DNA from: Xanthomonas sp. 3793 | GTDB lineage: Bacteria; Pseudomonadota; Gammaproteobacteria; Xanthomonadales; Xanthomonadaceae | Assembly: GCF_024806835.1 (NCBI RefSeq) | Contig: NZ_JANTYU010000001.1 | Span: 806,001-870,000 of the forward strand | Length of the DNA: 64,000 bases | Direction: 5' to 3' | Shown: in pieces, positions 10,125 through 20,428 of the stretch | Layout of the letters: the number at the start of each line of letters is the position of its first letter | Numbering within the stretch: the first letter of the stretch is position 1 | Position numbers and translations under genes: made by a program | Notes under the pieces: model-generated | Seen by the model: the letters and a program-made list of their open reading frames with translations, nothing else | What the model was told of the DNA's origin: nothing | Databases searched by the model: none

Positions 10125-10190
10125 GTAGGAGCGCAGCTGTGCGCGACGGGGCGTCACCGGGACAGCCATCGCGCGCGAGCGCGCTCCTAC
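10125..10190. repeat. REP inverted pair (BIME-like)
   Basis: This is the second intact pair in the asd-proximal array: GTAGGAGCGCAGCTGTGCGC at the left and GCGCGAGCGCGCTCCTAC at the right, with the same interior as the pair at 9897. It ends 11 bases from the asd stop codon. Confidence 0.75.
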
Positions 10191-10201
10191 ACGGACGTTG
10201 A

Positions 10202-11227
<1,026 letters not shown>

Positions 11228-11311
11228 GAGGATGTCTTTATCGAAAGAGTGAAAAGGGGAATGCGCTGCGCGTGGGTTCGGGGAACCTCCAATGCTGGCC
11301 GCGGAGGTTCC

Positions 11312-12370
11312 CTATCGTTTGGTCGCGCCGGTTTTGCCGGCGTCCACGATCGTGCCGCCGCGTTTGGCAGCTGCGATCGCATCGGCATTGAGCGCGCTCG
11401 GCGGACGCCCGGCGTCGGGGCCGTGGCCGAGTGCGGCAATCAGGTTATCCACCGCCAGCTGCACCATCGCGCGGCGCGTCGCCAGGCTGGCACTGCCGAT
11501 ATGCGGGGTAAGCACCACGTTGTGCAGCGCCAGCAGCTCCGGGCGCACCGCAGGCTCGCCTTCGTAGACGTCCAGGCCGGCGCCGGCAAGACGCCCATTG
11601 GCCAGCGCGTCGGCCAGCGCGAGCTCATCGACGATGCCGCCGCGCGCGATGTTCACCAGCGTGGCGGTGGGCCGCATCTTGCCCAGCGCGGCGGCATCGA
11701 TGATGTGGTGCGAGCCCCTGTTGTACGGCAGCACCAGCACCAGGTGATCGGACTGCGCCAGCAAGCTGTCGATATCGACATACTGCGCGTTGAGGTCCTG
11801 CTCGATCTGCGCCGGCAACCGGCTGCGGTTGTGGTACAGCACGCGCATGCCGAAGCCGTGCGCGCCGCGGCGTGCGATACCCTGCCCGATCCGGCCCATG
11901 CCCAGGATGCCGAGCGTGCTGCCATGAATGTCGGCACCGAGCATGGTCTTGAACGACCACTGCCCCCACTGGCCGTCGCGCAACCAGCGCTCGGCTTCGG
12001 TGACACGGCGCGCGGTGGCCATCAACAACGCAAAGCCCAGATCGGCGGTGGTTTCGGTCAACACGTCGGGCGTGTTGCTGGCCAGGATGCCGGCAGCACT
12101 CAGCGCGTCGATATCGAGATTGTTGTAGCCCACGCCAACGTTGGCGATGGCGCGCAACTGCGGCGCCGAGGCGATTTCTGCCGCGCCCACGCGCTCGTTG
12201 AGCGTGATCAGTGCGCCATCGACGCCGGCCAGGTGCGCGGCCAGCTCGTGCGAGGAATACGCGGTGACGCGCTCGGTAGTGGTCAGCGCGAAATGCGCGC
12301 TCAGCTGCGCGACGACATCGTCGAACAGCGGCTGGCTGACCCACACCTTGGGGCGCGTTGCTTCAGACAT
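11312..12370 (-). CDS. D-isomer-specific 2-hydroxyacid dehydrogenase (glyoxylate/hydroxypyruvate reductase type)
   Basis: The 352-residue product is an NAD(P)H-dependent 2-ketoacid reductase. It shows the Rossmann motif [12 protein letters not shown], the [10 protein letters not shown] block with the catalytic arginine neighbourhood, the glutamate in [10 protein letters not shown] and the catalytic histidine in LTPHIGSAS. The pattern fits the GhrB/glyoxylate-reductase group, but the substrate cannot be assigned. I chose the ATG at 12370, which overlaps the end of aroC by 8 bases. It is a member of the overlapping prmB-to-asd series. Confidence 0.92.
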   Translation of the reverse strand: MSEATRPKVWVSQPLFDDVVAQLSAHFALTTTERVTAYSSHELAAHLAGVDGALITLNERVGAAEIASAPQLRAIANVGVGYNNLDIDALSAAGILASNTPDVLTETTADLGFALLMATARRVTEAERWLRDGQWGQWSFKTMLGADIHGSTLGILGMGRIGQGIARRGAHGFGMRVLYHNRSRLPAQIEQDLNAQYVDIDSLLAQSDHLVLVLPYNRGSHHIIDAAALGKMRPTATLVNIARGGIVDELALADALANGRLAGAGLDVYEGEPAVRPELLALHNVVLTPHIGSASLATRRAMVQLAVDNLIAALGHGPDAGRPPSALNADAIAAAKRGGTIVDAGKTGATKR

Positions 12371-13466
12371 CGAGTTGACCGGGAATGCGCGGCGACACTT
12401 CGCCAACATCGCCGCACTGGGCGCGATGACGCAAGGCCTGGTCCATCAGCACCAAGGCCATCATCGCCTCGGCGATCGGGGTGGCGCGGATGCCCACGCA
12501 TGGGTCGTGCCGACCGGTAGTGATCACATCCACCACCGTGCCGTCCGCATCCACGGTCGCGCCCGGCAGGCGCAGGCTGGAGGTCGGCTTGAGCACCATC
12601 GACGCGGTGACCGCCTGCCCGGTGGAAATGCCGCCCAGGATGCCGCCGGCATGATTACTGAGGAAGCCTTCCGGGGTGATCAGGTCGCGGTGCTCGGTGC
12701 CCTTCTGCGCGGCGCTGGCGAAGCCATCGCCGATTTCCACGCCCTTGACCGCATTGATGCTCATCAACGCAGCAGCCAGCTCGGCATCGAGCTTGCCGTA
12801 GATCGGCTCGCCCCAGCCGGGCGGTACGCCACCGGCCACCACGTCCACGCGCGCGCCGACCGAATCGCCGGACTTGCGCAACGCATCCATGTAGGTTTCC
12901 AGCTCCGGAACCTGCTCGGCGTGCGGCCAGAAGAACGGGTTGTCTTCGACCGCATTCCAGTCGAAGCCGGTCGGGCGGATCTCGCCCAGCTGCGACAGAT
13001 AACCGCGCACCAGCACGCCGTAGCGCTGCCTGAGCCACTTCTTGGCGATGACGCCCGCAGCCACGCGCATGGTGGTTTCGCGAGCGGACGAGCGCCCGCC
13101 GCCGCGTGGGTCGCGGATGCCGTACTTCTGCCAGTAGCTGTAGTCCGCATGGCCGGGGCGGAACTGCTGGGCGATGTTGCTGTAGTCCTTGCTGCGCTGG
13201 TCGGTGTTGCGGATCAGCAGCCCGATCGGCGTGCCGGTGGTGCGGCCTTCGTACACGCCGGACAGGATTTCGATCTCGTCGGCTTCGCGGCGTGCCGAGG
13301 TATGCCGGCTCTTGCCGCTGGCACGGCGCTGCAGGTCCGGCGTGAACTCCTCCGGCGCCAACTCCAGGCCCGGAGGGCAGCCATCGACAACGCAGCCGAT
13401 CGCCGGCCCATGCGACTCGCCGAAGGTGGTGACCGTCAACAGGCGGCCGAAACTATTACTGCCCAT
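12363..13466 (-). CDS. aroC: chorismate synthase
   Basis: AroC makes chorismate from 5-enolpyruvylshikimate 3-phosphate using reduced FMN, the last shared step before tryptophan, phenylalanine and tyrosine. The 367-residue product has the three family signatures: [14 protein letters not shown] near the N-terminus, [15 protein letters not shown] in the middle and [18 protein letters not shown] near the C-terminus. The start at 13466 lies inside the end of the upstream membrane protein gene (11-base overlap), and its 3' end overlaps the dehydrogenase gene. Confidence 0.98.
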   Translation of the reverse strand: MGSNSFGRLLTVTTFGESHGPAIGCVVDGCPPGLELAPEEFTPDLQRRASGKSRHTSARREADEIEILSGVYEGRTTGTPIGLLIRNTDQRSKDYSNIAQQFRPGHADYSYWQKYGIRDPRGGGRSSARETTMRVAAGVIAKKWLRQRYGVLVRGYLSQLGEIRPTGFDWNAVEDNPFFWPHAEQVPELETYMDALRKSGDSVGARVDVVAGGVPPGWGEPIYGKLDAELAAALMSINAVKGVEIGDGFASAAQKGTEHRDLITPEGFLSNHAGGILGGISTGQAVTASMVLKPTSSLRLPGATVDADGTVVDVITTGRHDPCVGIRATPIAEAMMALVLMDQALRHRAQCGDVGEVSPRIPGQLDV

Positions 13467-13944
13467 ATCGGCATCCTCTTAACATCGCAGCGGGTGGCGT
13501 GGCGCGAAACATGCGCAGCAGATGACGTACTGCCACCAGCATCGGCGCCATCGCAAACAACCCGCTGAACACCATGAAAAACACGTCCAGCTCGACTTTA
13601 CGAATGAGCATCCAGTCGGCAAGCAGGTAGAGCGCAGCGCTGATCCCGCACAGCAAGCCGATTGTCACCACCAACGTACGCCGCTGATGCGTGCGCAGCG
13701 ACGCATCCGAGCTGGCGGCCACGATCCAGGCCGAAACAAGGCCGAAAAACGCCATCAAGCCGAAGCCGATTTCTGCCGCTGCGCTCAACCAGCGCTGCGC
13801 CGTCGGGCCGCCGTACATCGGGTCGAACAAGCGAAACACCACGTCGAGCAAGCCGAATGGAATGGCCGCACCGAAGAGCGACACCGGCGCCAGCAGCACG
13901 ATATCGATCAGCTGCGGACGCGCGGCGGGCGCTTCAGCGCGCAC
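13456..13944 (-). CDS. small multi-pass membrane protein
   Basis: I do not recognise a named family. The 162-residue product has about four membrane segments: near residues 13-35 ([20 protein letters not shown]), 58-77 ([17 protein letters not shown]), 90-109 and 120-142. There is no evident catalytic motif. It overlaps prmB by 11 bases at its start and aroC by 11 bases at its end, so it is almost certainly translated with them. Its job is unknown, and linkage to aroC and prmB gives no clear hint. Confidence 0.8.
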   Translation of the reverse strand: MRAEAPAARPQLIDIVLLAPVSLFGAAIPFGLLDVVFRLFDPMYGGPTAQRWLSAAAEIGFGLMAFFGLVSAWIVAASSDASLRTHQRRTLVVTIGLLCGISAALYLLADWMLIRKVELDVFFMVFSGLFAMAPMLVAVRHLLRMFRATPPAAMLRGCRYGQ

Positions 13945-14860
13945 CGGCCAACTCGGCGATGCGCGCGCCGTGCGCGATCAGCTCGCGGCATTCCACCGCA
14001 AAGATGCCCATCTGCCCGACCTTGAACTCGACCCAGGCCAGGTCCACTTCCGGCAGCAGCTTGATCAGGTGCTGCTCGGACTCGCCTACCTCGCAGATCA
14101 GCAGGCCGTCTTCGCTCAGGTGCTGCGGTGCATCGCGCAGGATCTTCAGCACCAGGTCCAGACCATCGTCGCCGGCACGCAAGCCCAGCTCCGGCTCGTA
14201 GGAATACTCCTGCGGCAGCGCATCGGTCTCGTCGTTGGTGACGTACGGCGGATTGGTCACGATCAGGTCGTACTGACGCCCGCCCAACCCGGCGAACAGA
14301 TCCGACTTGAGCAGGGTGACGTTGTCGGCATGCAGGCGCGCCTTGTTTTCGGCGGCCAGCGCCAGCGCGTCGTCGCTGATGTCCACGCCATCAACATCCC
14401 ACTGCGGGTTGTAGTGGCCCATGGCGATGGCGATGCAGCCCGAGCCGGTGCACAGGTCCAGCGCGCGGGTGACCTCGCGGCCGCCCAGCCATGGCTCGAA
14501 GCCGGCCTCGATCAACTCGGCGATCGGCGAGCGCGGCACCAGGGCGCGCGCATCGCTCTTGAAACTCAGGCCGGCAAACCAGGCTTCACCGGTCAGATAC
14601 GCCGCCGGCACGCGCTCGGTGATGCGGCGCTCGAACAGGCCCAGCACGCGTTCTTTTTCGTCGCGCAGCAGGCGCGCCTGGCCATAGGCCGGGCCCAGGT
14701 CGTGCGGCAGATGCAGGCTGTGCAGCACCAGTTGGGTGGCTTCGTCCAGCGCATTGTCGTAGCTGTGACCGAAGGTGAGACCGGCTTCGTTGAAACGGCT
14801 GGTGCCGTAGCGGATCAGGTCGATGATGGTGTGCAGTTCGTCGGCCGCGGCGGCAGTCAT
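13934..14860 (-). CDS. prmB: 50S ribosomal protein L3 glutamine methyltransferase
   Basis: PrmB methylates the side-chain amide of a glutamine in ribosomal protein L3. The 308-residue product has a helical N-terminal domain, the SAM-binding loop LDLCTGSGCIAIA and the glutamine-binding NPPYV motif of the HemK/PrmA group. The length and N-terminus (DELHTIIDLIRYGTSRF) fit PrmB rather than PrmC. It is divergent from the Sco-family gene across 80 bases and starts the overlapping series that runs into aroC. Confidence 0.93.
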   Translation of the reverse strand: MTAAAADELHTIIDLIRYGTSRFNEAGLTFGHSYDNALDEATQLVLHSLHLPHDLGPAYGQARLLRDEKERVLGLFERRITERVPAAYLTGEAWFAGLSFKSDARALVPRSPIAELIEAGFEPWLGGREVTRALDLCTGSGCIAIAMGHYNPQWDVDGVDISDDALALAAENKARLHADNVTLLKSDLFAGLGGRQYDLIVTNPPYVTNDETDALPQEYSYEPELGLRAGDDGLDLVLKILRDAPQHLSEDGLLICEVGESEQHLIKLLPEVDLAWVEFKVGQMGIFAVECRELIAHGARIAELAGAR

Positions 14861-14940
14861 GGCAACAACTAAAAAGGAATCGGCCCCCGATTATAGAGGT
14901 CGGATCGGTATCATGAGCGTCCGTTGCACTGGAAACCGCC

Positions 14941-15591
14941 ATGTTCAATCGCAATACCGGCATCGTGCTGCTGGTGGCGCTGGCCGCCGGTCTTGGGTTG
15001 TTGCTGGGCCAGAAGTTCTTCGGCGGAGCGCCCCGCTCGCCCTGGCCGCCCACCCAGACCATCACCTTCTACCCGCAGCCGCGCCCCTTGCCGCAGTTCA
15101 GCCTGCGCCAGTCCGATGGCACCCAGCTGGTGTCTGGCGAACTGAGAGGGCATTGGACGCTGGTGTTTCTGGGTTTCACCTTCTGTCCGGACGTCTGCCC
15201 GACCACGCTGACCGATCTGGCGGTGGCGCAGAAGCAGTGGGAAAGCATTCCCGACGGGCTGCGCCCGCGCGTGCTGTTCGTGTCGGTGGACCCGCAGCGC
15301 GACCCACCCGCACGGCTGGGCGAATACGCCCACGCCTTTCATAAGGACACGCTGGCGGCCACCGCAGACGTGCCGGCACTGGAGCGCTTTGCCACTGCGC
15401 TGGGCTTGGTGTTCCAGAAGGTGCCGGGCAAGAACTTCGATCAGAACCCCAACGACTACAGCATGGATCACTCGGCCGGCATTGCCTTGCTCGACCCGCA
15501 AGGTCGCCTGACCGGCCTGATCCGTCCGCCGCTCGACCCCAAGGCGATTGCCGCCGACCTCCAACAGCTGACCAAGGTAACCGCTCCGTGA
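14941..15591 (+). CDS. SCO1/SenC/PrrC family copper chaperone
   Basis: Sco proteins deliver copper to the CuA centre of cytochrome oxidase and act outside the inner membrane. The 216-residue product has an N-terminal membrane anchor (residues 7-23), a thioredoxin fold, the copper-binding pair Cys82 and Cys86 in FCPDVCP, and the conserved distal histidine His177 in YSMDHSAG. All three copper ligands are present. Its stop overlaps the psd GTG start as GTGA, so the two genes are translated together. Confidence 0.93.
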   Translation: MFNRNTGIVLLVALAAGLGLLLGQKFFGGAPRSPWPPTQTITFYPQPRPLPQFSLRQSDGTQLVSGELRGHWTLVFLGFTFCPDVCPTTLTDLAVAQKQWESIPDGLRPRVLFVSVDPQRDPPARLGEYAHAFHKDTLAATADVPALERFATALGLVFQKVPGKNFDQNPNDYSMDHSAGIALLDPQGRLTGLIRPPLDPKAIAADLQQLTKVTAP

Positions 15592-16436
15592 GTTTCGTCA
15601 CTTCCCTGACCTACGTTCTGCCGCATCGCTTGCTGTCCTCCATGGCGCGCGCGCTGGCGTACTCGGACACGCCTGCGACCAAGCAATGGTTGATCGACAC
15701 GGTGACGCGCAAGTTCGGCGTGGACCTGAGCGAAGCGCAAGAGCCGGATCCGCGCGCGTATCCCACCTTCAATGCCTTCTTCACCCGCGCGCTGAAGCCG
15801 GGCGCACGCGTGCCCGACGCCGACCCGTCAGCCGTGCTGATGCCGGCCGACGGCCGCATCAGCCAGCTCGGCCCGATCGAGAACGGGCGCATTTTTCAGG
15901 CCAAGGGGCAGTCGTTCACCGCTGCCGAACTGCTCGGCGACGCCGAAGCGGCGGTGCCGTTCAACGACGGCCTGTTCGCAACGGTGTATCTGTCGCCCAA
16001 GGACTACCACCGCGTGCACATGCCGTGGACCGGCACCCTGCGCGAAACCGTGCATGTGCCCGGCCGCCTGTTCAGCGTGGGCCCGGATGCGGTGCGCAAC
16101 GTGCCGCGGTTGTTCGCCCGCAACGAACGCCTGGTGTGCCACTTCGATACCGAGTTCGGCCCGATGGCCTCGGTGATGGTGGGCGCGCTGCTGGTGTCCG
16201 GCGTGGAGACGGTCTGGAGCGGCGTGGAGATTCCGCGCTATGGCGATCGCATCACGCGCAAGGACTACCGCGGCCAGGGCATCGTGCTGGAGAAGTTTGC
16301 GGAGATGGCACGCTTCAACTACGGCTCCACCGTGATCGTGCTGCTGCCGCCGGGTGTGGCGAAGCTTGAAAGCGGACTTGCTGCAGAGACATCCGTTCGA
16401 CTGGGGCAAGCGCTCGCACGTCGGCAAGTGCGCTGA
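15588..16436 (+). CDS. psd: phosphatidylserine decarboxylase proenzyme
   Basis: Psd converts phosphatidylserine to phosphatidylethanolamine at the inner membrane. The proenzyme cleaves itself at the serine of a GST motif, which becomes the pyruvoyl group. In the 282-residue product the site is Gly246-Ser247-Thr248 in RFNYGST, and the earlier blocks [18 protein letters not shown] and DYHRVHMPW are typical. GTG at 15588 is the start and overlaps the upstream Sco gene. The last 42 codons, covering the whole alpha-chain region from the cleavage site to the stop, are duplicated 52 bases further downstream. The present tail could therefore be either the original or a replacement. Confidence 0.97.
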   Translation: MSFVTSLTYVLPHRLLSSMARALAYSDTPATKQWLIDTVTRKFGVDLSEAQEPDPRAYPTFNAFFTRALKPGARVPDADPSAVLMPADGRISQLGPIENGRIFQAKGQSFTAAELLGDAEAAVPFNDGLFATVYLSPKDYHRVHMPWTGTLRETVHVPGRLFSVGPDAVRNVPRLFARNERLVCHFDTEFGPMASVMVGALLVSGVETVWSGVEIPRYGDRITRKDYRGQGIVLEKFAEMARFNYGSTVIVLLPPGVAKLESGLAAETSVRLGQALARRQVR

Positions 16437-16488
16437 CGCGCAGCGGCGCGCCCAGTATCCAGGCGAAGCATTTGAATGAGGCGCGGCG

Positions 16489-16614
16489 CGCTTCAACTAC
16501 GGCTCGACCGTGATCGTGCTGCTGCCGCCAGGTGTGGCCAAGCTCGATGGTGGACTGGCTGCGGAAACAGCGGTTCGCTTGGGTCAAACGCTCGCGCGTC
16601 GCCAGGTGGGATGA
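16489..16614 (+). pseudogene. duplicated 3' end of psd
   Basis: These 126 bases align without gaps to the last 126 bases of psd (16311-16436). My hand count gives 21 base differences. They change 5 of 41 residues and are otherwise synonymous; the reading frame, the GST cleavage motif and the stop codon are intact. Most differences lie in the distal half. There is no start codon or ribosome site for it, so it is not expected to be translated. The excess of synonymous changes means the two tails diverged while both were under protein-level selection, or one was imported from a related psd. Confidence 0.9.
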
Positions 16615-17025
16615 TCGCAGCGGTGCGCCGATTGCCGCGGCGTCCCCTATCCCCGCGGCAATCGGCGGGAGACGACGACGCCGTTGTAGGAGCGGGCCTG
16701 ACCGCGACAGGGCATTCTCGATAGCGTTCGTGCGCAGACGCGTGGTGCACCCCCGCCTCCGATGCGGAGCGCTATCGCCTACGTTGGAGCTATGGGGACG
16801 GCTTTGTCGCGGCCAGGTCCGCTCCTACGAAGGGCGCCATTCTCGATAGCGTTCGTGCGCAGACGCGTGGTGTACTCCCGCCTTCGATGTGGAGCGTTGT
16901 CGCCTACGTTGGAGCTAGCCGGACGGCTTCGTCGCGGCCAGGTCCGCTCCTACCGGGCACGGGCCGGCGTAGCTCGCCGCGGCGGCTGGCCGATGCTCTA
17001 ACCGGCGAGGGACTGCTTGCGCTGG
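16615..17025. other. intergenic region with REP composite between psd remnant and mltD
   Basis: No gene is seen. It contains the tandem REP composite at 16686-16953. Both flanking genes end here, so nothing needs a promoter in this gap. Confidence 0.5.
16686..16953. repeat. REP composite: tandem 125-base units bounded by inverted REP heads
   Basis: The left edge is GTAGGAGCGGGCCTGACCGCGAC. Two direct units follow (starting at 16713 and 16838, offset 125). Each begins cattctcgatagcgttcgtg and ends with the inverted head GTCGCGGCCAGGTCCGCTCC-TAC, at 16828 and 16953. The units differ at scattered positions only. The structure resembles a MITE or an extended BIME and has no open reading frame of note. 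Confidence 0.8.
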
Positions 17026-18609
17026 TCAGCGATCGCAGCCGGCCAGCTTGATGCTCTGCCCCGGCTTGAGCGCATACGACGGCGCCTTCAGGCCGTTGGC
17101 CTTGGCCAGCTCCTTGATCTCGCACTGGTACTTCTGCGCGACGCGGCCGAGCGTGTCGCCCTTGGCGATGGTATAGCTGCGCACCTGCCTGGCCTTGGGC
17201 TTGGCAACCGCCGGCTGGCCGGTGGCCACGGTGGTCGGCACGCCGGCCATCGGGCTGACATCGCCCACTGCCACGCTGGGCACGTACTCGGGGGCGCTGC
17301 TGCTGCGCACGATCGCGCTATTGAGATCGGCGGTGATCAGCGTGCGTGCCAGGTCCGCGCGCGGGCCGTTGACGCAGTAACGCGTGTACAGGCTGGCAAT
17401 GCGGTTGGTGGCGTTGATCACGGTGCCGGCCGGAATCCAGCCATCGGATTCGTAGCGCGGGTTGAGGTTGCGCAACGCGCGCATGTAGCCGTCGCGCGTG
17501 CCCATGCTGCCCAGGCAGATGGTCAGTTCATAGATGGTGGTCGACTTGGCCAGCTTCAGCGTGGCTGGTTGCGCATCGAGCTTGGCGAAGTCCACGCCGT
17601 ACTGGCGCGGGTGCAGGAAGATCCACGCCGCCGCGATCACCATCGGCACGTAGTCCTTGGTTTCGGCCGGGAACTGGTTGTACACGTCCTGCTCCCAGAA
17701 CCCACGTCCGCCGCTCTGGGTAAATACGCGCGCGGCGCGGCCCTCGCCACCGTTGTAGGCGGCTAGCGCCAGTTCGATGTTGCGGTTGAGCCCGGCCATG
17801 CGCTCGTTGAGGTAGGCGGCGCTGGCTTCGGCGGCGCTGCGTGCATCGAAGCGCGTGTCGAAGCCGGTGCCGTCCGGGCCCAGCCCGAAGCGACGCCCGG
17901 TGGCCGGCATGAATTGCATCAATCCGGCCGCGCCGGCACGCGAGCTGGCGTGCACCTTGCCGTTGGATTCCTTGGCCATGATGCCGAACAGCAGCGCCTC
18001 GGGCAGGCCGCGCTTCTGCCATTCCGGCCACATCACCCCGCGCAGGTTGCTGTAGTTCTCGTAGCTGGTCAGCAACGCCGGGCGCATGTCGGTCAGCCAG
18101 CGGCGGATGCCGGCCTGCACTGCCGGGTTGTATTGCACCATCTTGTCGAAATCGTGGCGCTGGTCGTTGAGCAGCGTGGCGGCACGCGCCGCCTCGGGCA
18201 CGCCGTTCGCCGCCGGGCCCAGGTGGTCCGGGTCGGCCTGCAGCAGCGTGTCGTCGTCTTCGGGATCTTCGGCCGCCGGCGCTTCGGCATCGGCGCGTGC
18301 CTTCAGCAGGCGCTTGTAGGTGGCCAGCTGGTTGGCGACCAGGCAGCCGCGCTGCTTGATACACGCATCGATGACGTCTTCCATGTCCTCCAGCGCGGCA
18401 TCGCCTTCGGCGCTGCCCTTCGGGTCGGAGTTGTTCACCAGCACCAGCGCATCGCGATAGCGCTTTTCGGCGGCGGCCATGCGGACATCGAGCACGGCGG
18501 CCTTCTCCGTGTCGCGCTTGGAGATGGCGTGGGCGGCGGGGACGACAGACATCAGCGCCACCACAGCCAGGACAGGCCATGGGCGCAAACCAAAATGAGC
18601 GAGCGGCAT
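17026..18609 (-). CDS. mltD: membrane-bound lytic murein transglycosylase D-like
   Basis: This is a periplasmic enzyme that cleaves peptidoglycan glycan strands. The 527-residue product has a signal peptide ending in AAHA near residue 28, an N-terminal helical region with an acidic linker, a transglycosylase SLT domain with catalytic Glu214 in MAKESNG followed by AAGLMQFMPATG and LALAAYNGGEG, and one C-terminal LysM domain (about 478-525, YTIAKGDTLGRVAQKY). I see no lipobox cysteine, so it may be soluble rather than a lipoprotein. E. coli MltD has two LysM copies; only one is clear here. Confidence 0.9.
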   Translation of the reverse strand: MPLAHFGLRPWPVLAVVALMSVVPAAHAISKRDTEKAAVLDVRMAAAEKRYRDALVLVNNSDPKGSAEGDAALEDMEDVIDACIKQRGCLVANQLATYKRLLKARADAEAPAAEDPEDDDTLLQADPDHLGPAANGVPEAARAATLLNDQRHDFDKMVQYNPAVQAGIRRWLTDMRPALLTSYENYSNLRGVMWPEWQKRGLPEALLFGIMAKESNGKVHASSRAGAAGLMQFMPATGRRFGLGPDGTGFDTRFDARSAAEASAAYLNERMAGLNRNIELALAAYNGGEGRAARVFTQSGGRGFWEQDVYNQFPAETKDYVPMVIAAAWIFLHPRQYGVDFAKLDAQPATLKLAKSTTIYELTICLGSMGTRDGYMRALRNLNPRYESDGWIPAGTVINATNRIASLYTRYCVNGPRADLARTLITADLNSAIVRSSSAPEYVPSVAVGDVSPMAGVPTTVATGQPAVAKPKARQVRSYTIAKGDTLGRVAQKYQCEIKELAKANGLKAPSYALKPGQSIKLAGCDR

Positions 18610-18892
18610 CGGAGACAGTGCAGCGGAAAGTCAGGCAGGGTAGCCGCCGGGGCGACACCGGGGCAAGGCAACGCCGCCGGCAGGTCAGTGGCGCGTTAGC
18701 TTGGGGTGCCCGCCCGATGCATTGAAGACTGGCGGAACCGGTTGTCTGGCACCTGCGCGCATGCGGTCGATCGTGCTGGATCCCGGTGCCGGCGCGTCGC
18801 ACAGGCTGACCGTCACGCCCCAGCCGTCGCTCGCCGATTTGCGCGACAAGCTTGCCCGCTAGAATCCGGTCTTTCCTCACTGGATCTGCCCA

Positions 18893-20398
18893 ATGGCCTC
18901 GTTCCTGCTCGGCAAAGGCGTCACCGACGATATCCCGGTCGTGCTCGAAGGCCGCTTCGGCAACCGTCATGGCCTGGTGGCTGGCGCCACCGGCACCGGC
19001 AAGACCGTGACCCTGATGACCCTGGCCGAAGGCTTCTCGCGGCTGGGGGTGCCGGTGTTCCTGGCCGACGTCAAAGGCGACGTGGCGGGCCTGGCCGTGG
19101 CCGGGGACGGCGCGCCCGGCGTGCTGCAGCGCGCCACGGATGTGGGCATCGCCGATTACGCGCCGGCCGCCAGCCCGGTGGTGTTCTGGGACCTGTACGG
19201 GCAGCTCGGCCACCCGGTGCGCACCACCGTGAGCGAAATGGGCCCGACCCTGCTTGCGCGCATCCTGGAGCTCAACGACACCCAATCCGGCGTGCTGGAC
19301 ATCGTGTTCAAGCTGGCCGACGACCGCGGCCTGTTGCTGCTGGATCTGGACGATCTGCGCGCATTGCTGGCGCTGGTGATCGAAGAACGCAAGGAGCTGT
19401 CGACCAGTTACGGGCTGGTCTCGGCGCAATCGGTGGCCGCGATCCAGCGCGCCCTGCTGCGGCTGTCGCAGGATGGCGGCGAGCAGTTCTTCGGCGAACC
19501 GGCGTTGGAGCTTTCCGAGCTGATGCGCGTTGCACCGGACGGCCGTGGCGTGATCGGCATCCTGGCGGCCAACCAGCTGGTGCTCAAACCGAAGCTGTAT
19601 TCCACGTTCCTGCTGTGGCTATTGTCCGAGCTGTTCGAGGGCTTGCCGGAAGTGGGCGACCTGGAACAGCCCAAGCTGGTGTTCGTGTTCGACGAGGCGC
19701 ATTTGCTGTTCGACGATGCGCCGGCAGCGCTGGTGCAGCGGATCGAGCAGGTGGTGCGGCTGATCCGCTCCAAGGGCGTGGGCATCTATTTCTGCTCGCA
19801 GTTTCCCGATGATATTCCCGACACCATCCTTGGCCAGCTCGGCAACCGCGTGCAGCATGCGTTGCGTGCCTACACCCCGCGCGACCAGAAAGCGGTCAGG
19901 ACCGCGGCGCAGACCTTCGTGGGCAACCCCAAGCTCGACGTGGCCACTGCCATCTCCAGCCTGGGTACCGGCGAGGCGCTGGCATCGCCACTGCAAGGCA
20001 AGGGCGTGCCGGCCCCGGTACAGCAGACCCTGATCGCGCCGCCACGCTGCCGCATGGGCGCCATCAGCGCGCCCGAACGCGCGCAGGTGCGCGCAACCAG
20101 CCCGGTCGGCACCCGCTACGACACCGCAGTCAACCGCGAATCGGCCGCCGAGCTGCTGGCGCGCCGCGTCGAACAGGTGGCCGAGCAGACCGCCGCCCCG
20201 CCTGCACGCACCCGCGAGGACGAGGACGCGCAGGACAGCGGTTTCGGAAAAGCGGTCAAGGACGCCGTATTCGGCACTGGCCGTCGCCAGGGCATGCTGG
20301 AAACGATGGCCAAGCAGACCTCGCGCACCATCGGCAGCAAGATCGGCCAGCAGATCGTGCGCGGCATCTTCGGCAGCATTTTTGGTGGGAAGCGTTGA
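18893..20398 (+). CDS. DUF853 / HerA-like ATPase (YjgR family)
   Basis: The 501-residue product is a P-loop ATPase of the bacterial DUF853 family related to HerA helicases. The Walker A motif is GATGTGKT at residues 31-38 and the Walker B region is FVFDEAH with Asp267 and Glu268. A later charged, Ala-rich linker precedes a C-terminal Gly-rich segment ending in GIFGSIFGGKR. Its cellular role is not established for the family; DNA translocation is the inference from HerA homology. It is a single gene with a 283-base upstream gap. Confidence 0.9.
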   Translation: MASFLLGKGVTDDIPVVLEGRFGNRHGLVAGATGTGKTVTLMTLAEGFSRLGVPVFLADVKGDVAGLAVAGDGAPGVLQRATDVGIADYAPAASPVVFWDLYGQLGHPVRTTVSEMGPTLLARILELNDTQSGVLDIVFKLADDRGLLLLDLDDLRALLALVIEERKELSTSYGLVSAQSVAAIQRALLRLSQDGGEQFFGEPALELSELMRVAPDGRGVIGILAANQLVLKPKLYSTFLLWLLSELFEGLPEVGDLEQPKLVFVFDEAHLLFDDAPAALVQRIEQVVRLIRSKGVGIYFCSQFPDDIPDTILGQLGNRVQHALRAYTPRDQKAVRTAAQTFVGNPKLDVATAISSLGTGEALASPLQGKGVPAPVQQTLIAPPRCRMGAISAPERAQVRATSPVGTRYDTAVNRESAAELLARRVEQVAEQTAAPPARTREDEDAQDSGFGKAVKDAVFGTGRRQGMLETMAKQTSRTIGSKIGQQIVRGIFGSIFGGKR

Positions 20399-20428
20399 GT
20401 AAAACGAATAACCACAGGGACGAACACT

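Larger units (their letters stand above)
9749..10201 (-). repeat. two tandem units, each starting with a copy of the asd 3' end
   Basis: Two direct units (9749-9977, 229 bases; 9978-10201, 224 bases) precede the true end of asd at 10202. Each begins with about 43 bases closely matching the end of asd. Read on the minus strand these encode NAVQLIELVAQDG-stop and NAVQLTELVAQEG-stop, against NAVQLAELVAQEG-stop in asd itself. The tail is followed by a common spacer (tgcctgcagttgcagggg... to ...tcctgcgaagggcgcttgg) and then a REP inverted pair. Neither tail copy has a start or the rest of asd, so they are remnants or duplications, not genes. Confidence 0.88.

Noticed and set aside
9669..10190. Interpretation of the repeated units as a CRISPR array
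   Set aside because: Units are over 220 bases, contain gene-tail copies, and have no unique spacers of constant length; no cas genes are present.
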